Positions 22,655 through 31,136 of a DNA stretch of 35,779 bases are shown here, in pieces. Source of the stretch: Candidatus Babelota bacterium (lineage in GTDB: Bacteria > Babelota > Babeliae > Babelales > JAHIUU01); the NCBI GenBank assembly GCA_018817025.1, contig JAHIUU010000002.1, positions 1-35,779 on the forward strand, given 5' to 3'. The notes under the pieces were generated by a model that had not been told where the DNA came from, did no database searches, and saw only the letters and a program-made list of their open reading frames with translations. Made by a program: the position numbers and the translations under genes. Each line of letters opens with the position of its first letter. Positions within the stretch are counted from its first letter, which is position 1.

Positions 22655-23731
22655 TCACAAATTGCTGTTGTCCTCAGCTAACCAAGCAACCGTATTATTA
22701 TGAATAATTTTCAATCCAACTGATTTATACTCTAGCATTTTCGTTGGACGAGACACCCAATTGACCGGATCTTTTTCTCGAAACAATAACCCAGCGTCAG
22801 CCGCGCTTAGATATCGATATGTTTCGTCGGGAGAGATGCTATTGACGCAGTAGTTTTGTACAGAAACAGACTGGTCCTGTAATTTTTCTTCAAACAGTTC
22901 TCGATCTTGAGAAAGAATTAAAAAAAATTTCTTTTTGTCTCGTTTGTCTTGTGAGATAAAATACGAGATCATCTCATCAACACACTGCCACGGCCGTGCC
23001 GAGCCAATATAGCAATAGACATAGCAATCATCCGGAAGACCCAACTCTTGACAAACCTCCCGCCTCCACAGCGCAACCTGTCTAGGGGAAATTATGGCCG
23101 GGATATCGTATCCACACACATGTACCTGCTCGGGATTCGAACCAAAGTTCTTCTCGAGATATGTCTTTAGGGCCGGGCTAACTGACTCGATCATAAAGTT
23201 AGCGCGCATGCACCCGTACACATCATGCTCTATTTTTTTATACAGCCAGTACATATAATTTTTGAACAAGCGTTTTACCCAGGCTCGAATACCTGCAGCC
23301 CGCTCTCGTTCCATAACATACCGAAACTCCTCGGCCGCAAGGCCTCGTGCTTGAATAGTTACAGGTATATTTGGGATGGGCACACGTAAAGCAATCCAGC
23401 CAGCAAACGGCCCTCGGGCCAAAATATGTGAAAAGGGATTTCTTCTTAGAAATTTTTTTAGCGACCTGACACATGGCCGAAGAGATAGTGTACTGATAAG
23501 TAATGGCTTCTTTTTTATAATAATATTTAAGCGGGAATGTTCGGGAATAATTTTTTGAATTGTTTTGAGAGAGAAATTCTTTCTTTCGAAAGAGACTATT
23601 GTAATAGTAAGTTTTTTATTTTCGTTAAGACAGGCGATCAATGGAACAAGAACCTGGCTGTGAAATACAGAATTTTTGATGCTATCGAAAAGTAAAAATG
23701 CAATTTTATTACCGTAAATTTTTCGACTCAT
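22655..23731 (-). CDS. Glycosyltransferase-like protein, possibly 3'-truncated
   Basis: A protein of 358 aa resembling GT-B glycosyltransferases. The N-terminal half begins with a beta strand (K-I-A-F-L-L-F-D) and has the sequence S-H-I-L-A-R-G-P-F-A-G-W; the C-terminal half has Y-C-Y-I-G-S-A-R-P-W and a donor-site-like segment ending S-R-P-T-K-M-L-E-Y. GT-B proteins usually continue another 40-60 residues after that segment, but this chain stops 28 residues later, next to the Y1 element, so the end may have been lost. The start at 23731 is favoured by fold; an ATG at 23782 is the alternative. Substrates are unknown. Confidence 0.75.
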   Translation of the reverse strand: MSRKIYGNKIAFLLFDSIKNSVFHSQVLVPLIACLNENKKLTITIVSFERKNFSLKTIQKIIPEHSRLNIIIKKKPLLISTLSLRPCVRSLKKFLRRNPFSHILARGPFAGWIALRVPIPNIPVTIQARGLAAEEFRYVMERERAAGIRAWVKRLFKNYMYWLYKKIEHDVYGCMRANFMIESVSPALKTYLEKNFGSNPEQVHVCGYDIPAIISPRQVALWRREVCQELGLPDDCYVYCYIGSARPWQCVDEMISYFISQDKRDKKKFFLILSQDRELFEEKLQDQSVSVQNYCVNSISPDETYRYLSAADAGLLFREKDPVNWVSRPTKMLEYKSVGLKIIHNNTVAWLAEDNSNL

Positions 23732-23826
23732 ACTAAAACTCTCTTTGTTAAAATTTATTCCAAACCAATATTTTGATACCATAGACTCAATTCCTGTTTA
23801 TTTCAAACCACAAAAAAGGGGTCGCC

Positions 23827-26217
23827 GTGGAGTTCATAAAAAAATTCGAGTCGATCAGTATTAGCGATCTTCCATTGGTCGGAGGAAAAAACGCTTCACT
23901 TGGAGAAATGATCCAAAAGCTTACGCCATTGGGCCTCACAATCCCCTCAGGCTTTGTCATTACGGTTGAAGGGTATAAAAAACATCTACAAAAAAATAAT
24001 CTTGAATCGCAAATCGCAGAACTTTTACAAAAAATCGATAAAAACAATCTTAAAGACTTCTCGCAAATTGGGGAAAAGATCAGGTCACTTATTACGCAAG
24101 CACAGCTTCCAGAAGAGCTCATCCGAGAGATCACAGAAGCATATAAGCAGATGGAATCGACGTACGGCAAAAACTGTGACGTCGCCGTCCGTTCATCGGC
24201 AACCGCCGAGGATCTTCCCGAAGCATCATTCGCCGGCCAACAAGAAACCTTTTTAAATGTTCGCGGTGAAACCGAACTGCTCTATGCATGTTCTCACTGT
24301 TTTGCCTCACTCTTTACCAATCGAGCAATTTCTTATCGTATTGATCACGGGTTTGAGCACACAGATGTTCTCATCTCTCTTGGCATACAAAAGATGGTTC
24401 GCTCTGACTTGGCCAGCGCTGGCGTTATTTTCACACTAGACACCGAGTCGGGTCACAAAGAAGTTATTTTGATTAACTCGTCATACGGCCTTGGTGAAAA
24501 TATTGTGAAGGGGGTCGTTAACCCTGATGAGTTTTTTGTTCATAAACCAACACTCGAGCAAGGGTTTAGGCCCATTTTGAAAAAACGTTGTGGCAGCAAA
24601 AAAAGCAAACTCGTTTATTCGCACGATCGCACGGCACAAACAAAAAATGTGCCTGTACCTGAAGATGACCAAATAACGTTTTCGTTGACTGACGACGAAA
24701 TTCTCGAGCTCGCACGACAGTCTCTTATCATTGAGAAACACTATTCCAAGACACGAGGTCGATGGACGCCGATGGATATCGAATGGGCAAAAGACGGTCA
24801 AGATGGGAAGCTGTACATCCTGCAAGCTCGTCCCGAGACTGTTCACGCGCCCAAGCAAGAACAACTATATTTTGAAGAGTTTTTTATTAAGAACAAAGAT
24901 CAATATAAAAATAAAATACTGGCAACGGGAAAGAGTGTCGGAAGAAAGATGGTCACGGGCAAAGCTCAGGTGATAAACGATACTGCCCAGATGGATCAAG
25001 TAAAACCAGGCGAAATCCTGGTCACCGACATGACCGATCCCGACTGGGAACCGATCATGAAACGGGCTGGTGGGATTGTTACAAATAGAGGCGGCCGAAC
25101 ATGTCATGCAGCAATTGTCAGTCGAGAGCTTGGCATCCCCGCTATTGTCGGGACAACAAATGCAACAGAAAAAATTAAGACTGGTCAAGAAATAACAATC
25201 GATTGCAGTAGCGGCGAGGTTGGGATTATTTATGATGGCATGATTCCATTTGAGATAGCAAAAGTAGAGGTTGCACAGGCAAATAAGCGACCGATAGAGA
25301 TCATGATTAACGTTGGCAATCCAGACGAAGCGTTTTCTTTTGCAAAGCTGCCAAACGACGGCGTCGGCCTAGCCCGTCTTGAGTTTATTATCAACAGTAG
25401 CATCAAAATTCATCCAATGGCACTTATACACCCTGAGAGAATAAACGATAAAGAAACTCGTGAAAAAATTAATAACCTTACAGTCACATATCAAGATAAA
25501 AAACAGTTTTTTATCGACACACTCGCCCAAGAAGCCGGGACTATTGCTGCTGCGTTTTATCCAAAACCGGTCATCGTTCGTCTGTCAGACTTTAAGAGCA
25601 ACGAATATCGCAATTTAGTTGGGGGTATACACTTTGAGCCTGAAGAAGAAAACCCAATGCTAGGGTTCCGTGGAGCAAGTCGATACTGTCATGAAAAATA
25701 TCGTGAAGCGTTTGAACTCGAGTGCCTAGCCATGAAAAAAATTCGTGAAGACATGGGACTTAACAACGTCAAACTGATGATCCCGTTTGTAAGAACCGTT
25801 GCCGAGGGGGAAAAAGTAATCGAAGAGATGAAAAAGCATGGGCTAACTCAGGGCGAAAACGGGCTTGAAATCTACATGATGTGCGAAGTGCCATCAAACG
25901 TCATTATTATTGATGATTTTTGCAAAATCTTTGATGGACTCTCAATCGGTTCAAACGACTTAACCCAAATGGTCCTTGGCGTCGATCGCGATTCTGAACT
26001 TATCGCATCGCTCTTCGACGAACGTAATCCCGCTGTTAAGAAAATGCTACAACTTAGTATTGAAGGCGCAAAAAGAAATAAGAAAAAAATTGGAATTTGC
26101 GGGCAAGCCCCGTCAGACTATCCTGAACTTTCCCTATTTTTAATCGAATTGGGAATCGACTCACTCTCGCTCAACCCCGATGCAGTGCTCAAACAGATTG
26201 CGTCGATGGAGGGTTAG
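23827..26217 (+). CDS. ppsA: Phosphoenolpyruvate synthase (pyruvate, water dikinase)
   Basis: A 796-aa three-domain enzyme converting pyruvate, ATP and water to PEP, AMP and phosphate. The ATP-grasp domain is at about 15-340 (VRSSATAEDL at 121-130), the phosphohistidine domain has the active-site GGRTC-H427-AAI, and the C-terminal PEP-binding barrel ends with the catalytic-cysteine segment C758-G-Q-A-P-S-D-Y-P. Length and motif spacing match PpsA rather than the longer PPDK. The start is GTG with AAGGGG upstream. It is divergent from the glycosyltransferase and convergent with a RING gene, with which it shares four bases. It allows gluconeogenesis from pyruvate or amino acids. Confidence 0.96.
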   Translation: MEFIKKFESISISDLPLVGGKNASLGEMIQKLTPLGLTIPSGFVITVEGYKKHLQKNNLESQIAELLQKIDKNNLKDFSQIGEKIRSLITQAQLPEELIREITEAYKQMESTYGKNCDVAVRSSATAEDLPEASFAGQQETFLNVRGETELLYACSHCFASLFTNRAISYRIDHGFEHTDVLISLGIQKMVRSDLASAGVIFTLDTESGHKEVILINSSYGLGENIVKGVVNPDEFFVHKPTLEQGFRPILKKRCGSKKSKLVYSHDRTAQTKNVPVPEDDQITFSLTDDEILELARQSLIIEKHYSKTRGRWTPMDIEWAKDGQDGKLYILQARPETVHAPKQEQLYFEEFFIKNKDQYKNKILATGKSVGRKMVTGKAQVINDTAQMDQVKPGEILVTDMTDPDWEPIMKRAGGIVTNRGGRTCHAAIVSRELGIPAIVGTTNATEKIKTGQEITIDCSSGEVGIIYDGMIPFEIAKVEVAQANKRPIEIMINVGNPDEAFSFAKLPNDGVGLARLEFIINSSIKIHPMALIHPERINDKETREKINNLTVTYQDKKQFFIDTLAQEAGTIAAAFYPKPVIVRLSDFKSNEYRNLVGGIHFEPEEENPMLGFRGASRYCHEKYREAFELECLAMKKIREDMGLNNVKLMIPFVRTVAEGEKVIEEMKKHGLTQGENGLEIYMMCEVPSNVIIIDDFCKIFDGLSIGSNDLTQMVLGVDRDSELIASLFDERNPAVKKMLQLSIEGAKRNKKKIGICGQAPSDYPELSLFLIELGIDSLSLNPDAVLKQIASMEG

Positions 26218-26918
26218 GCACGAAACGGCCACTTTAATAAACCCGTAAACCATTGCCACGCGGTTCGATTTCTTTGCTCAAGCACACGGCTTCTTGCATC
26301 TTCACGTAAACGATGCCCAATTTCTTCTTCCGTTAGACGAAAGTTACTAACAAAATCAGTTCCATCGCTACTATCGAAAATTAAATCTCCAGGCTCACCC
26401 TCACGCGACTCCCGTGATATCCCTGCGCGTCTACCCTCAGCAACTTTTCTTTCAGCCTCTGTTCGAGGCCTTAAATCTTTGTAGCAACCACAAACAACCT
26501 TTTCGAGACAATCGGCAATATAAGCCCGACAAGTTGGACACTTGCGACAATTTATCGTGTCATGCGCATGTTTCAATTGATCCTTAAGACAGCCTTCACA
26601 AACCGCGTGCTTACACGGCAAAATACTAACAAGCGTTTCTTCGCCAAAACTTTCGAGACAAATAGGACAGCTCTCATCTAAGCAATACTCTCGACAAGTG
26701 CCCTCTAAAGACAACTCGACTTCTTGGCGAAACGGCATACCTTCGAGCGGTTCACCTGCTAACAACGCCTTGGGCCCCTCCAAACTCAACGCTTTTGCCC
26801 ATTCAAGCGCCTCTTCATAAGATAGACCGCCATTGTAATGGCACCAGCCTGCATAAAGCTCATTATCTACAAACAGCCCTCCAACAAACAATAACGCAAT
26901 AAGTAATCGTTTGATCAT
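26214..26918 (-). CDS. Exported RING finger protein
   Basis: A 234-aa protein with a signal peptide (about 1-23, ending L-Y-A-G) and a central RING of C3HC4 type: C84-x2-C87-x14-C102-x-H104-x2-C107-x2-C110-x16-C127-x2-C130. The canonical C-P-I-C start and C-P-T-C end are present. Unlike the two RING proteins at 13205-15226, the domain sits in the middle, followed by a basic/charged helix-rich tail. A GAGGGG ribosome site lies five bases before the ATG. A function in host ubiquitin signalling is inferred from the domain. It overlaps the ppsA stop by four bases. Confidence 0.9.
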   Translation of the reverse strand: MIKRLLIALLFVGGLFVDNELYAGWCHYNGGLSYEEALEWAKALSLEGPKALLAGEPLEGMPFRQEVELSLEGTCREYCLDESCPICLESFGEETLVSILPCKHAVCEGCLKDQLKHAHDTINCRKCPTCRAYIADCLEKVVCGCYKDLRPRTEAERKVAEGRRAGISRESREGEPGDLIFDSSDGTDFVSNFRLTEEEIGHRLREDARSRVLEQRNRTAWQWFTGLLKWPFRA

Positions 26919-27049
26919 GATAACCCCTCTAGGTAATTAAATAAAAAGTACCTATAACGAAGGGCCATACTAACAGCACAAACCTCTATCTGTCAAAAAA
27001 AATACTAAAGCTCAATAAAAGTGCGCAAACGCGCTTCCAGAGAAACAAA

Positions 27050-27094
27050 AAAACCATACTAATAGAAATTTATTAATTTCAAATAGAATGGTTT
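27050..27094 (-). terminator. Probable terminator after the Cys-rich membrane protein
   Basis: On the minus strand AAACCATTCTA pairs with TAGTATGGTTT (one mismatch) around an inner GAAATT/AATTTC hairpin, followed by TTTTTGTTT. It begins one base after the stop of the gene at 27096. Confidence 0.65.
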
Positions 27095-27095
27095 G

Positions 27096-27347
27096 CTATG
27101 GATTATTAACTTTAGGTCTTACAGGAGCGAGGGTTTCTACATGATAATGTCCACATCGATTGCAATACAACCTCTCCCAGTTCATGTCTTTCGGCTCACA
27201 CGAACAATCACACGCTACAGCAACGTACTCACTGCCCTTTTTCTTATAACAGTAACCACGTAGCGCAAACACCGCCGTTGTCGTAGCCCCCATCACAAAC
27301 ACAGCGTAGAATAGATAGAACAGAAAATTTCTCATTCGTTTTCGCAT
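27096..27347 (-). CDS. Small Cys-rich single-pass membrane protein
   Basis: An 83-aa protein with a basic N-terminus (M-R-K-R-M-R), one membrane helix or uncleaved signal (about 8-28) and a compact tail with C-D-C-S-C and Y-C-N-R-C-G-H-Y-H, which looks like a zinc-ribbon-like metal site. GGGGGAG lies three bases before the chosen ATG; a longer frame to 27419 lacks a ribosome site. I do not recognise a family. The tail would face the cytoplasm or periplasm depending on topology. Confidence 0.65.
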   Translation of the reverse strand: MRKRMRNFLFYLFYAVFVMGATTTAVFALRGYCYKKKGSEYVAVACDCSCEPKDMNWERLYCNRCGHYHVETLAPVRPKVNNP

Positions 27348-27419
27348 AATCTCCCCCCCAAAACTATTAGCATAAAACCTACCTGTTCCAGTATAAATAA
27401 TTTTCTTTTTGAAAATCAA

Positions 27420-27510
27420 GCGCCGTCTGAATCGCCTAGAGCTAGCACCACGACTTTAGACTCTCAAAAAATCGTTTTTGGGCTATACTAATCAAAAACA
27501 GGAAACTATC
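27420..27510 (+). promoter_or_regulatory. Upstream region of the ATPase operon with TATACT box
   Basis: TATACT (about 27484-27489) lies 22 bases before the atpI-like start. No convincing -35 is seen; an AAAAAATCGTTTTTT hairpin-like sequence directly upstream may be part of the promoter or a weak terminator. Confidence 0.4.
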
Positions 27511-27789
27511 ATGATCACTCAATCTATCATAGCAGGAATCCTCTTCGGCCTTTTGTGGGGAACGCTTTTTGCAGATCGCTACAAACGGCTGTCGGGTGCC
27601 TCGGCAACAGCTGCCAAGTCATCTTCCTGGTTTCTTGCAAGTACGAGCGTAATTCGCTACCTTCTACTTGCAGCTTTGCTCGTTACACTAATTGCAAAAC
27701 AACTCGTCATCTTGTCCTGGTGGTTTGCCAGCTTTATGGCGACGTTTTGGTTCATACTGATACACTCTGTTCGAAAAGGGAAACCGTGA
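27511..27789 (+). CDS. ATP-synthase-associated small membrane protein (AtpI/AtpR-like)
   Basis: A 92-aa protein with three hydrophobic helices, and the pattern V-I-R-Y-L-L-L-A-A-L-L in the middle helix is like the conserved Arg-containing helix of AtpI or of AtpR in Na+-type N-ATPase operons. The start is set by AGGAA six bases before the ATG. Its stop overlaps the GTG start of subunit a (GTGA). The position directly ahead of subunits a and c is the usual one for such assembly or ion-supply proteins. The assignment rests mostly on context. Confidence 0.65.
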   Translation: MITQSIIAGILFGLLWGTLFADRYKRLSGASATAAKSSSWFLASTSVIRYLLLAALLVTLIAKQLVILSWWFASFMATFWFILIHSVRKGKP

Positions 27790-28625
27790 AAATTCCAATA
27801 TTTGAACATACCACAATCCATCCGCTACAAAAGTTCGGCTTCACCCACAAATTCTGGGACCTGCACATCGACACCCTCATCTACACATGGGTCGCCATGA
27901 GCATACTCTTTGCGCTTATTATCGCTGGCCGCTTTTACTTCAAACGACAAGTGGTCAACCCCTTTTCATTTGCTCTCGAAAAAATCATCGACTTCTTCGT
28001 CGACCTTTGCAACGACTCATTTGGCTTCTTCAGCTATGACTACTTCGCCTTTATCATGGCACTCTTCACATTTGTTCTCTTCTGTAACGCTGCCGGCATG
28101 CTCCCGTTTATGAGCGAACCAAGCGAAGACCTCAATACCGCTCTTGCTTGCGGCATCTGCAGTTTCCTCTATGTCCAATGGCAAAAGATAAAAGTTGTCG
28201 GTGTTATCGGCTACTTCAAAGAGTTCTTCGAACCAATCTTCATTCTCTTTCCGCTCAACATTGTCGGCGAACTCGCCAAAGTTGCATCAATGTCGTTCCG
28301 TCTTTTTGGCAATATCTTGGGCGGATCCATCATCGTCGTTATTGCGCTTAAATCAATCGAACCGTATCGAATACACTTTATGATTTATACCGCGATCGCC
28401 CTACCGCTCATTTGGGTTTTTTCAAAAGTGATCGACCTAAGAGAACATCGAATAGTCGGCCCGATACTCTCTATAAACAATCTTGTCGTTTTCATCGGCG
28501 CATGGCTTTTAATGTTCTTTGGACTGTTTGAGGGTGTCGTTCAAGCGTTCGTCATCACCATGCTAACTGTCACCTACCTCTCCCTTGTCAACAAACAACC
28601 TGAATCAGAAGGGGCACACCCATGA
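27786..28625 (+). CDS. atpB: F-type ATPase subunit a
   Basis: A 279-aa integral membrane protein, the stator half-channel of the Fo motor. The essential arginine is R172 in S-M-S-F-R-L-F-G-N-I-L-G-G. E-P-S-E-D-L-N-T-A-L (111-120) and the C-terminal helix with A-F-V-I-T-M-L-T-V-T-Y are typical of the family. The start is GTG at 27786 with AAGGGAAACC upstream and a four-base overlap with the previous stop; a longer open frame upstream is out of place inside that gene. Its stop overlaps the c-subunit ATG (ATGA). Genes for subunits b, delta, alpha, gamma, beta and epsilon are not in the window. Confidence 0.95.
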   Translation: MKIPIFEHTTIHPLQKFGFTHKFWDLHIDTLIYTWVAMSILFALIIAGRFYFKRQVVNPFSFALEKIIDFFVDLCNDSFGFFSYDYFAFIMALFTFVLFCNAAGMLPFMSEPSEDLNTALACGICSFLYVQWQKIKVVGVIGYFKEFFEPIFILFPLNIVGELAKVASMSFRLFGNILGGSIIVVIALKSIEPYRIHFMIYTAIALPLIWVFSKVIDLREHRIVGPILSINNLVVFIGAWLLMFFGLFEGVVQAFVITMLTVTYLSLVNKQPESEGAHP

Positions 28626-29602
28626 TCTCACCAGAATTACTGCACACCGCCGCAATTGGAGCGGCCATCGTCTTGGGCGGTATCGGAAGTGGCATAGGCC
28701 AGGGCATTGCCGGACTTGGAGCCCTCCAAGCAATGTCTCGTCAAACAACTGGACACGATCAAATTATTCGCACCATGGTTCTCGGACTGGCTCTTATTGA
28801 AAGTGGTGTTATTCTTTCACTCGTTATTACACTTATGATGCTGTTTGGACCGACACAACAACTCACAATGGGCATAGGCCTTGCAGAGCTTGGTATGGGG
28901 TGCGCTATCGGCCTTTCTGCCCTGGCAATCAGCATAGCCTCCAGCTTTGCCGTCAAAGCAGCATGCGAATCGATCGCGCGACAACCATTTTTTTATCAAA
29001 AAATTATAACTCTCATGCTCCTTGCACAATCAATTATTGGCGCACCAGGCGTCTTTGCTTTTATCATCGCTCTCTTGATCAAGGCGAATACAACGCCTAC
29101 AATTTCAGATCTTGAGGGGATAAAATATCTTGCCGCAGGACTGACCGTTGGCATCGGCTCAATCGGACCATCAATAGGCCAAGCAATCTTCGCCCAATCA
29201 TCATGCTACGCCGCAGGCAGGAACCAACAAGCATATGGAAAACTGCTTACATTCTCACTACTCAGTCAGGCTGTCATACAAACGCCACTTATTTTTTGCC
29301 TGATTATCGCAATTATGATTATTTACAAATCTGTTGCAGCTATCGCGGCAACCGCAGGAGAATATGCGACACTTATCACCTCAGCCTCCTGCTTCGCTCC
29401 AGGGTTTGCCATCAGCGTTGGATCACTTGGAACCGCCATTGCAATTGGTTACGCCGCATCGAAAAGTAGTTACTATGTCGTCATGGACGAAGAGAATTAC
29501 CCATTATTTATTCGAACCTCATTGCTGGCACAAGCCATTATCGAGTCAGCAGCTATTTATGCTTTAATTGTCGCACTTATTTTAGTAACAAAATCAATAT
29601 GA
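28622..29602 (+). CDS. atpE: Fused four-hairpin ATPase c subunit
   Basis: A 326-aa proteolipid made of four c-type helical hairpins (eight membrane helices). The ion-site column falls at residues 60, 140, 220 and 308, giving spacings of 80, 80 and 88. Only E60 and E308 are carboxylates; unit 2 has Gly and unit 3 has Gln. Unit 1 keeps the sodium-type set (Q27 in helix 1 and E60-S61 in helix 2), and unit 4 has E308-S309 with Thr in place of Gln. Ordinary F-type c subunits have one hairpin, V-type have two. The fused design implies a ring with fewer ion sites than hairpins. ATGA overlaps join it to atpB and to the next gene. Confidence 0.92.
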   Translation: MISPELLHTAAIGAAIVLGGIGSGIGQGIAGLGALQAMSRQTTGHDQIIRTMVLGLALIESGVILSLVITLMMLFGPTQQLTMGIGLAELGMGCAIGLSALAISIASSFAVKAACESIARQPFFYQKIITLMLLAQSIIGAPGVFAFIIALLIKANTTPTISDLEGIKYLAAGLTVGIGSIGPSIGQAIFAQSSCYAAGRNQQAYGKLLTFSLLSQAVIQTPLIFCLIIAIMIIYKSVAAIAATAGEYATLITSASCFAPGFAISVGSLGTAIAIGYAASKSSYYVVMDEENYPLFIRTSLLAQAIIESAAIYALIVALILVTKSI

Positions 29603-30762
29603 AAAAAAACCAACCTCATATCTTATATGTCTTAACAAAACTTGAACTTGGCGGCGCCCAAAAAGTCTGCCTTACTCTTCTTAAGGGAATTACCAATCAC
29701 AACATAACAAGCAGCTTGCTTTCAGGAACAGAGGGCCCGTTAGTTGAGCAAGCAAAAAAGCATGACTCTGTATTTTTACTCAAAAGCCTGAAACGCGAAG
29801 TTGGCATAAAGACAATCTTTTATGAATTTCTCGCGTTTATCCAGATGATCACCCATATGCGTAAACTTAAAAAAAACCATCCTAACGTTATAGTTCATAC
29901 ACACAGCACAAAAGCGGGGCTCATGGGCCGTTGGGCCGCCTTTTTCGCGAGAATAAAAAAAAGAGTTCACACCGTTCACGGCTTTGGGTTCCACGACCAC
30001 CAATCACGAATCGGCTGGTATGCCAATATGATTTTGGAGTACATAACAAGTTTAATAACAACACATTATGTTTGTGTTTCGCGGTGTGACCAAAACATTG
30101 GCAATACATACTTCCCTTGGTTCTCAAAAAAAAGTTCCGTTATTCGTGCTGCCGTCGACTGGAACAGATTTTATCAGCCGGCAAAGCAAACAAAAAGCGA
30201 CAAGATCATTTTTGGAACCGTCTCATGTCTTAAACCACAAAAAAATATTATTGATCTTCTCAAAGCATATAAGTATGTGTGCGACAACTTATCACAGGAC
30301 AATCAAAATCGCATACACCTGCAAATTATTGGCGATGGCATACAGCGCCCCCTAATCGAAAGCTGGCTTGCAAAAAACAATCTCTTAAATAAAGTAGACC
30401 TACTTGGCTGGCAGCATAACGTTGACCAATGGATGCGATCGTGGGACCTGTTCGTTATGAGCTCACTTTGGGAGGGGCTCCCATGCGCCATTGTTGAAGC
30501 TAGACTCAACAACCTTCCTGTGATCGCATATAACATTGCAGGTATTCCCGAAATAATTGCTGATAAAAAAAATGGTTTTTTGGTTCCCGCTGGCAACTGG
30601 AAGCTTTTGGGAAACCGCATGAAAAACCTTGTCGAAAATCATACACTACTTCAGACGCTATCGTTCTATAATGACCACCTCGAAGACTTTCAAAATTCAA
30701 CAATGATCAAAAAACACAGTGAGCTTTATAGTCGCATGAATACTGCGCCACGGAACAAATAA
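29599..30762 (+). CDS. GT4-family glycosyltransferase
   Basis: A 387-aa GT-B glycosyltransferase. The N-terminal domain has the glycine-rich L-E-L-G-G-A-Q-K sequence of the GT4 family (17-24) and H-T-H-S-T-K-A-G (100-107). The C-terminal donor domain has W-E-G-L-P-C-A-I-V-E-A, the E-x7-E-type nucleotide-sugar motif, followed by G-I-P-E-I-I. The start overlaps the c-subunit stop (ATGA), so it is translated as part of the ATPase operon. It probably adds a sugar to a lipid or surface glycan; donor and acceptor are unknown. Its link with the ATPase is positional only. Confidence 0.9.
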   Translation: MKKNQPHILYVLTKLELGGAQKVCLTLLKGITNHNITSSLLSGTEGPLVEQAKKHDSVFLLKSLKREVGIKTIFYEFLAFIQMITHMRKLKKNHPNVIVHTHSTKAGLMGRWAAFFARIKKRVHTVHGFGFHDHQSRIGWYANMILEYITSLITTHYVCVSRCDQNIGNTYFPWFSKKSSVIRAAVDWNRFYQPAKQTKSDKIIFGTVSCLKPQKNIIDLLKAYKYVCDNLSQDNQNRIHLQIIGDGIQRPLIESWLAKNNLLNKVDLLGWQHNVDQWMRSWDLFVMSSLWEGLPCAIVEARLNNLPVIAYNIAGIPEIIADKKNGFLVPAGNWKLLGNRMKNLVENHTLLQTLSFYNDHLEDFQNSTMIKKHSELYSRMNTAPRNK

Positions 30763-30769
30763 AATTACT

Positions 30770-30799
30770 TTGACATTAAGATCTATTTTCTGATATCTT
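30770..30799 (+). promoter_or_regulatory. Probable promoter of the acylphosphatase gene
   Basis: A perfect -35 TTGACA (30770-30775) is followed after 18 bases by TATCTT (30794-30799), 46 bases before the ATG at 30845. Confidence 0.55.
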
Positions 30800-30844
30800 C
30801 AGCGAGATTTCCGAAATCCAGGGGTTTTATAAAAGGAGTGGGTA

Positions 30845-31129
30845 ATGAGAAGATGTTCACGAATCGTTGTACGAGGAAAGGTTCAGGGCGTTCTCTACCG
30901 AGACTTTGTTAAAAAACACGCGGAAGAACTAAAAATTGAAGGAACCGTTCAAAACTCGAACGACGGAGCAGTTGTCATCAATGCCTGCGGGTCATCAGAA
31001 AAATTCGAAGATTTTATCGATGTTCTTTATAAAGGTCCGCCAAAATCTCATGTTGAAGCAGTTGCGGAAGAACCTATTACTCATGAAAGAGATTTTCGAG
31101 GAGTTTTTCGAATTATTGGATCTAAGTAG
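30845..31129 (+). CDS. acyP: Acylphosphatase
   Basis: A 94-aa small enzyme hydrolysing acyl phosphates such as carbamoyl phosphate or 1,3-bisphosphoglycerate. The substrate-binding loop is V-R-G-K-V-Q-G-V-L-Y-R19 with the catalytic arginine, and the catalytic asparagine is N38 in V-Q-N-S-N-D-G. Length is normal for the family. An AAAAGGAG ribosome site lies six to seven bases before the ATG. It stands as a single-gene unit before the oppositely oriented tRNA-Glu. Confidence 0.95.
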   Translation: MRRCSRIVVRGKVQGVLYRDFVKKHAEELKIEGTVQNSNDGAVVINACGSSEKFEDFIDVLYKGPPKSHVEAVAEEPITHERDFRGVFRIIGSK

Positions 31130-31136
31130 ACGTTTT

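Noticed and set aside
22449-22658. Minus-strand 69-codon frame in the right arm of the Y1 element
   Set aside because: Low-complexity Arg/Ser/His composition arising from the repeat sequence; no start signal.
27555-27785. N-terminal extension of subunit a by 77 codons
   Set aside because: It lies wholly inside the AtpI-like gene in another frame; the GTG at 27786 has a ribosome site and gives the normal family N-terminus.
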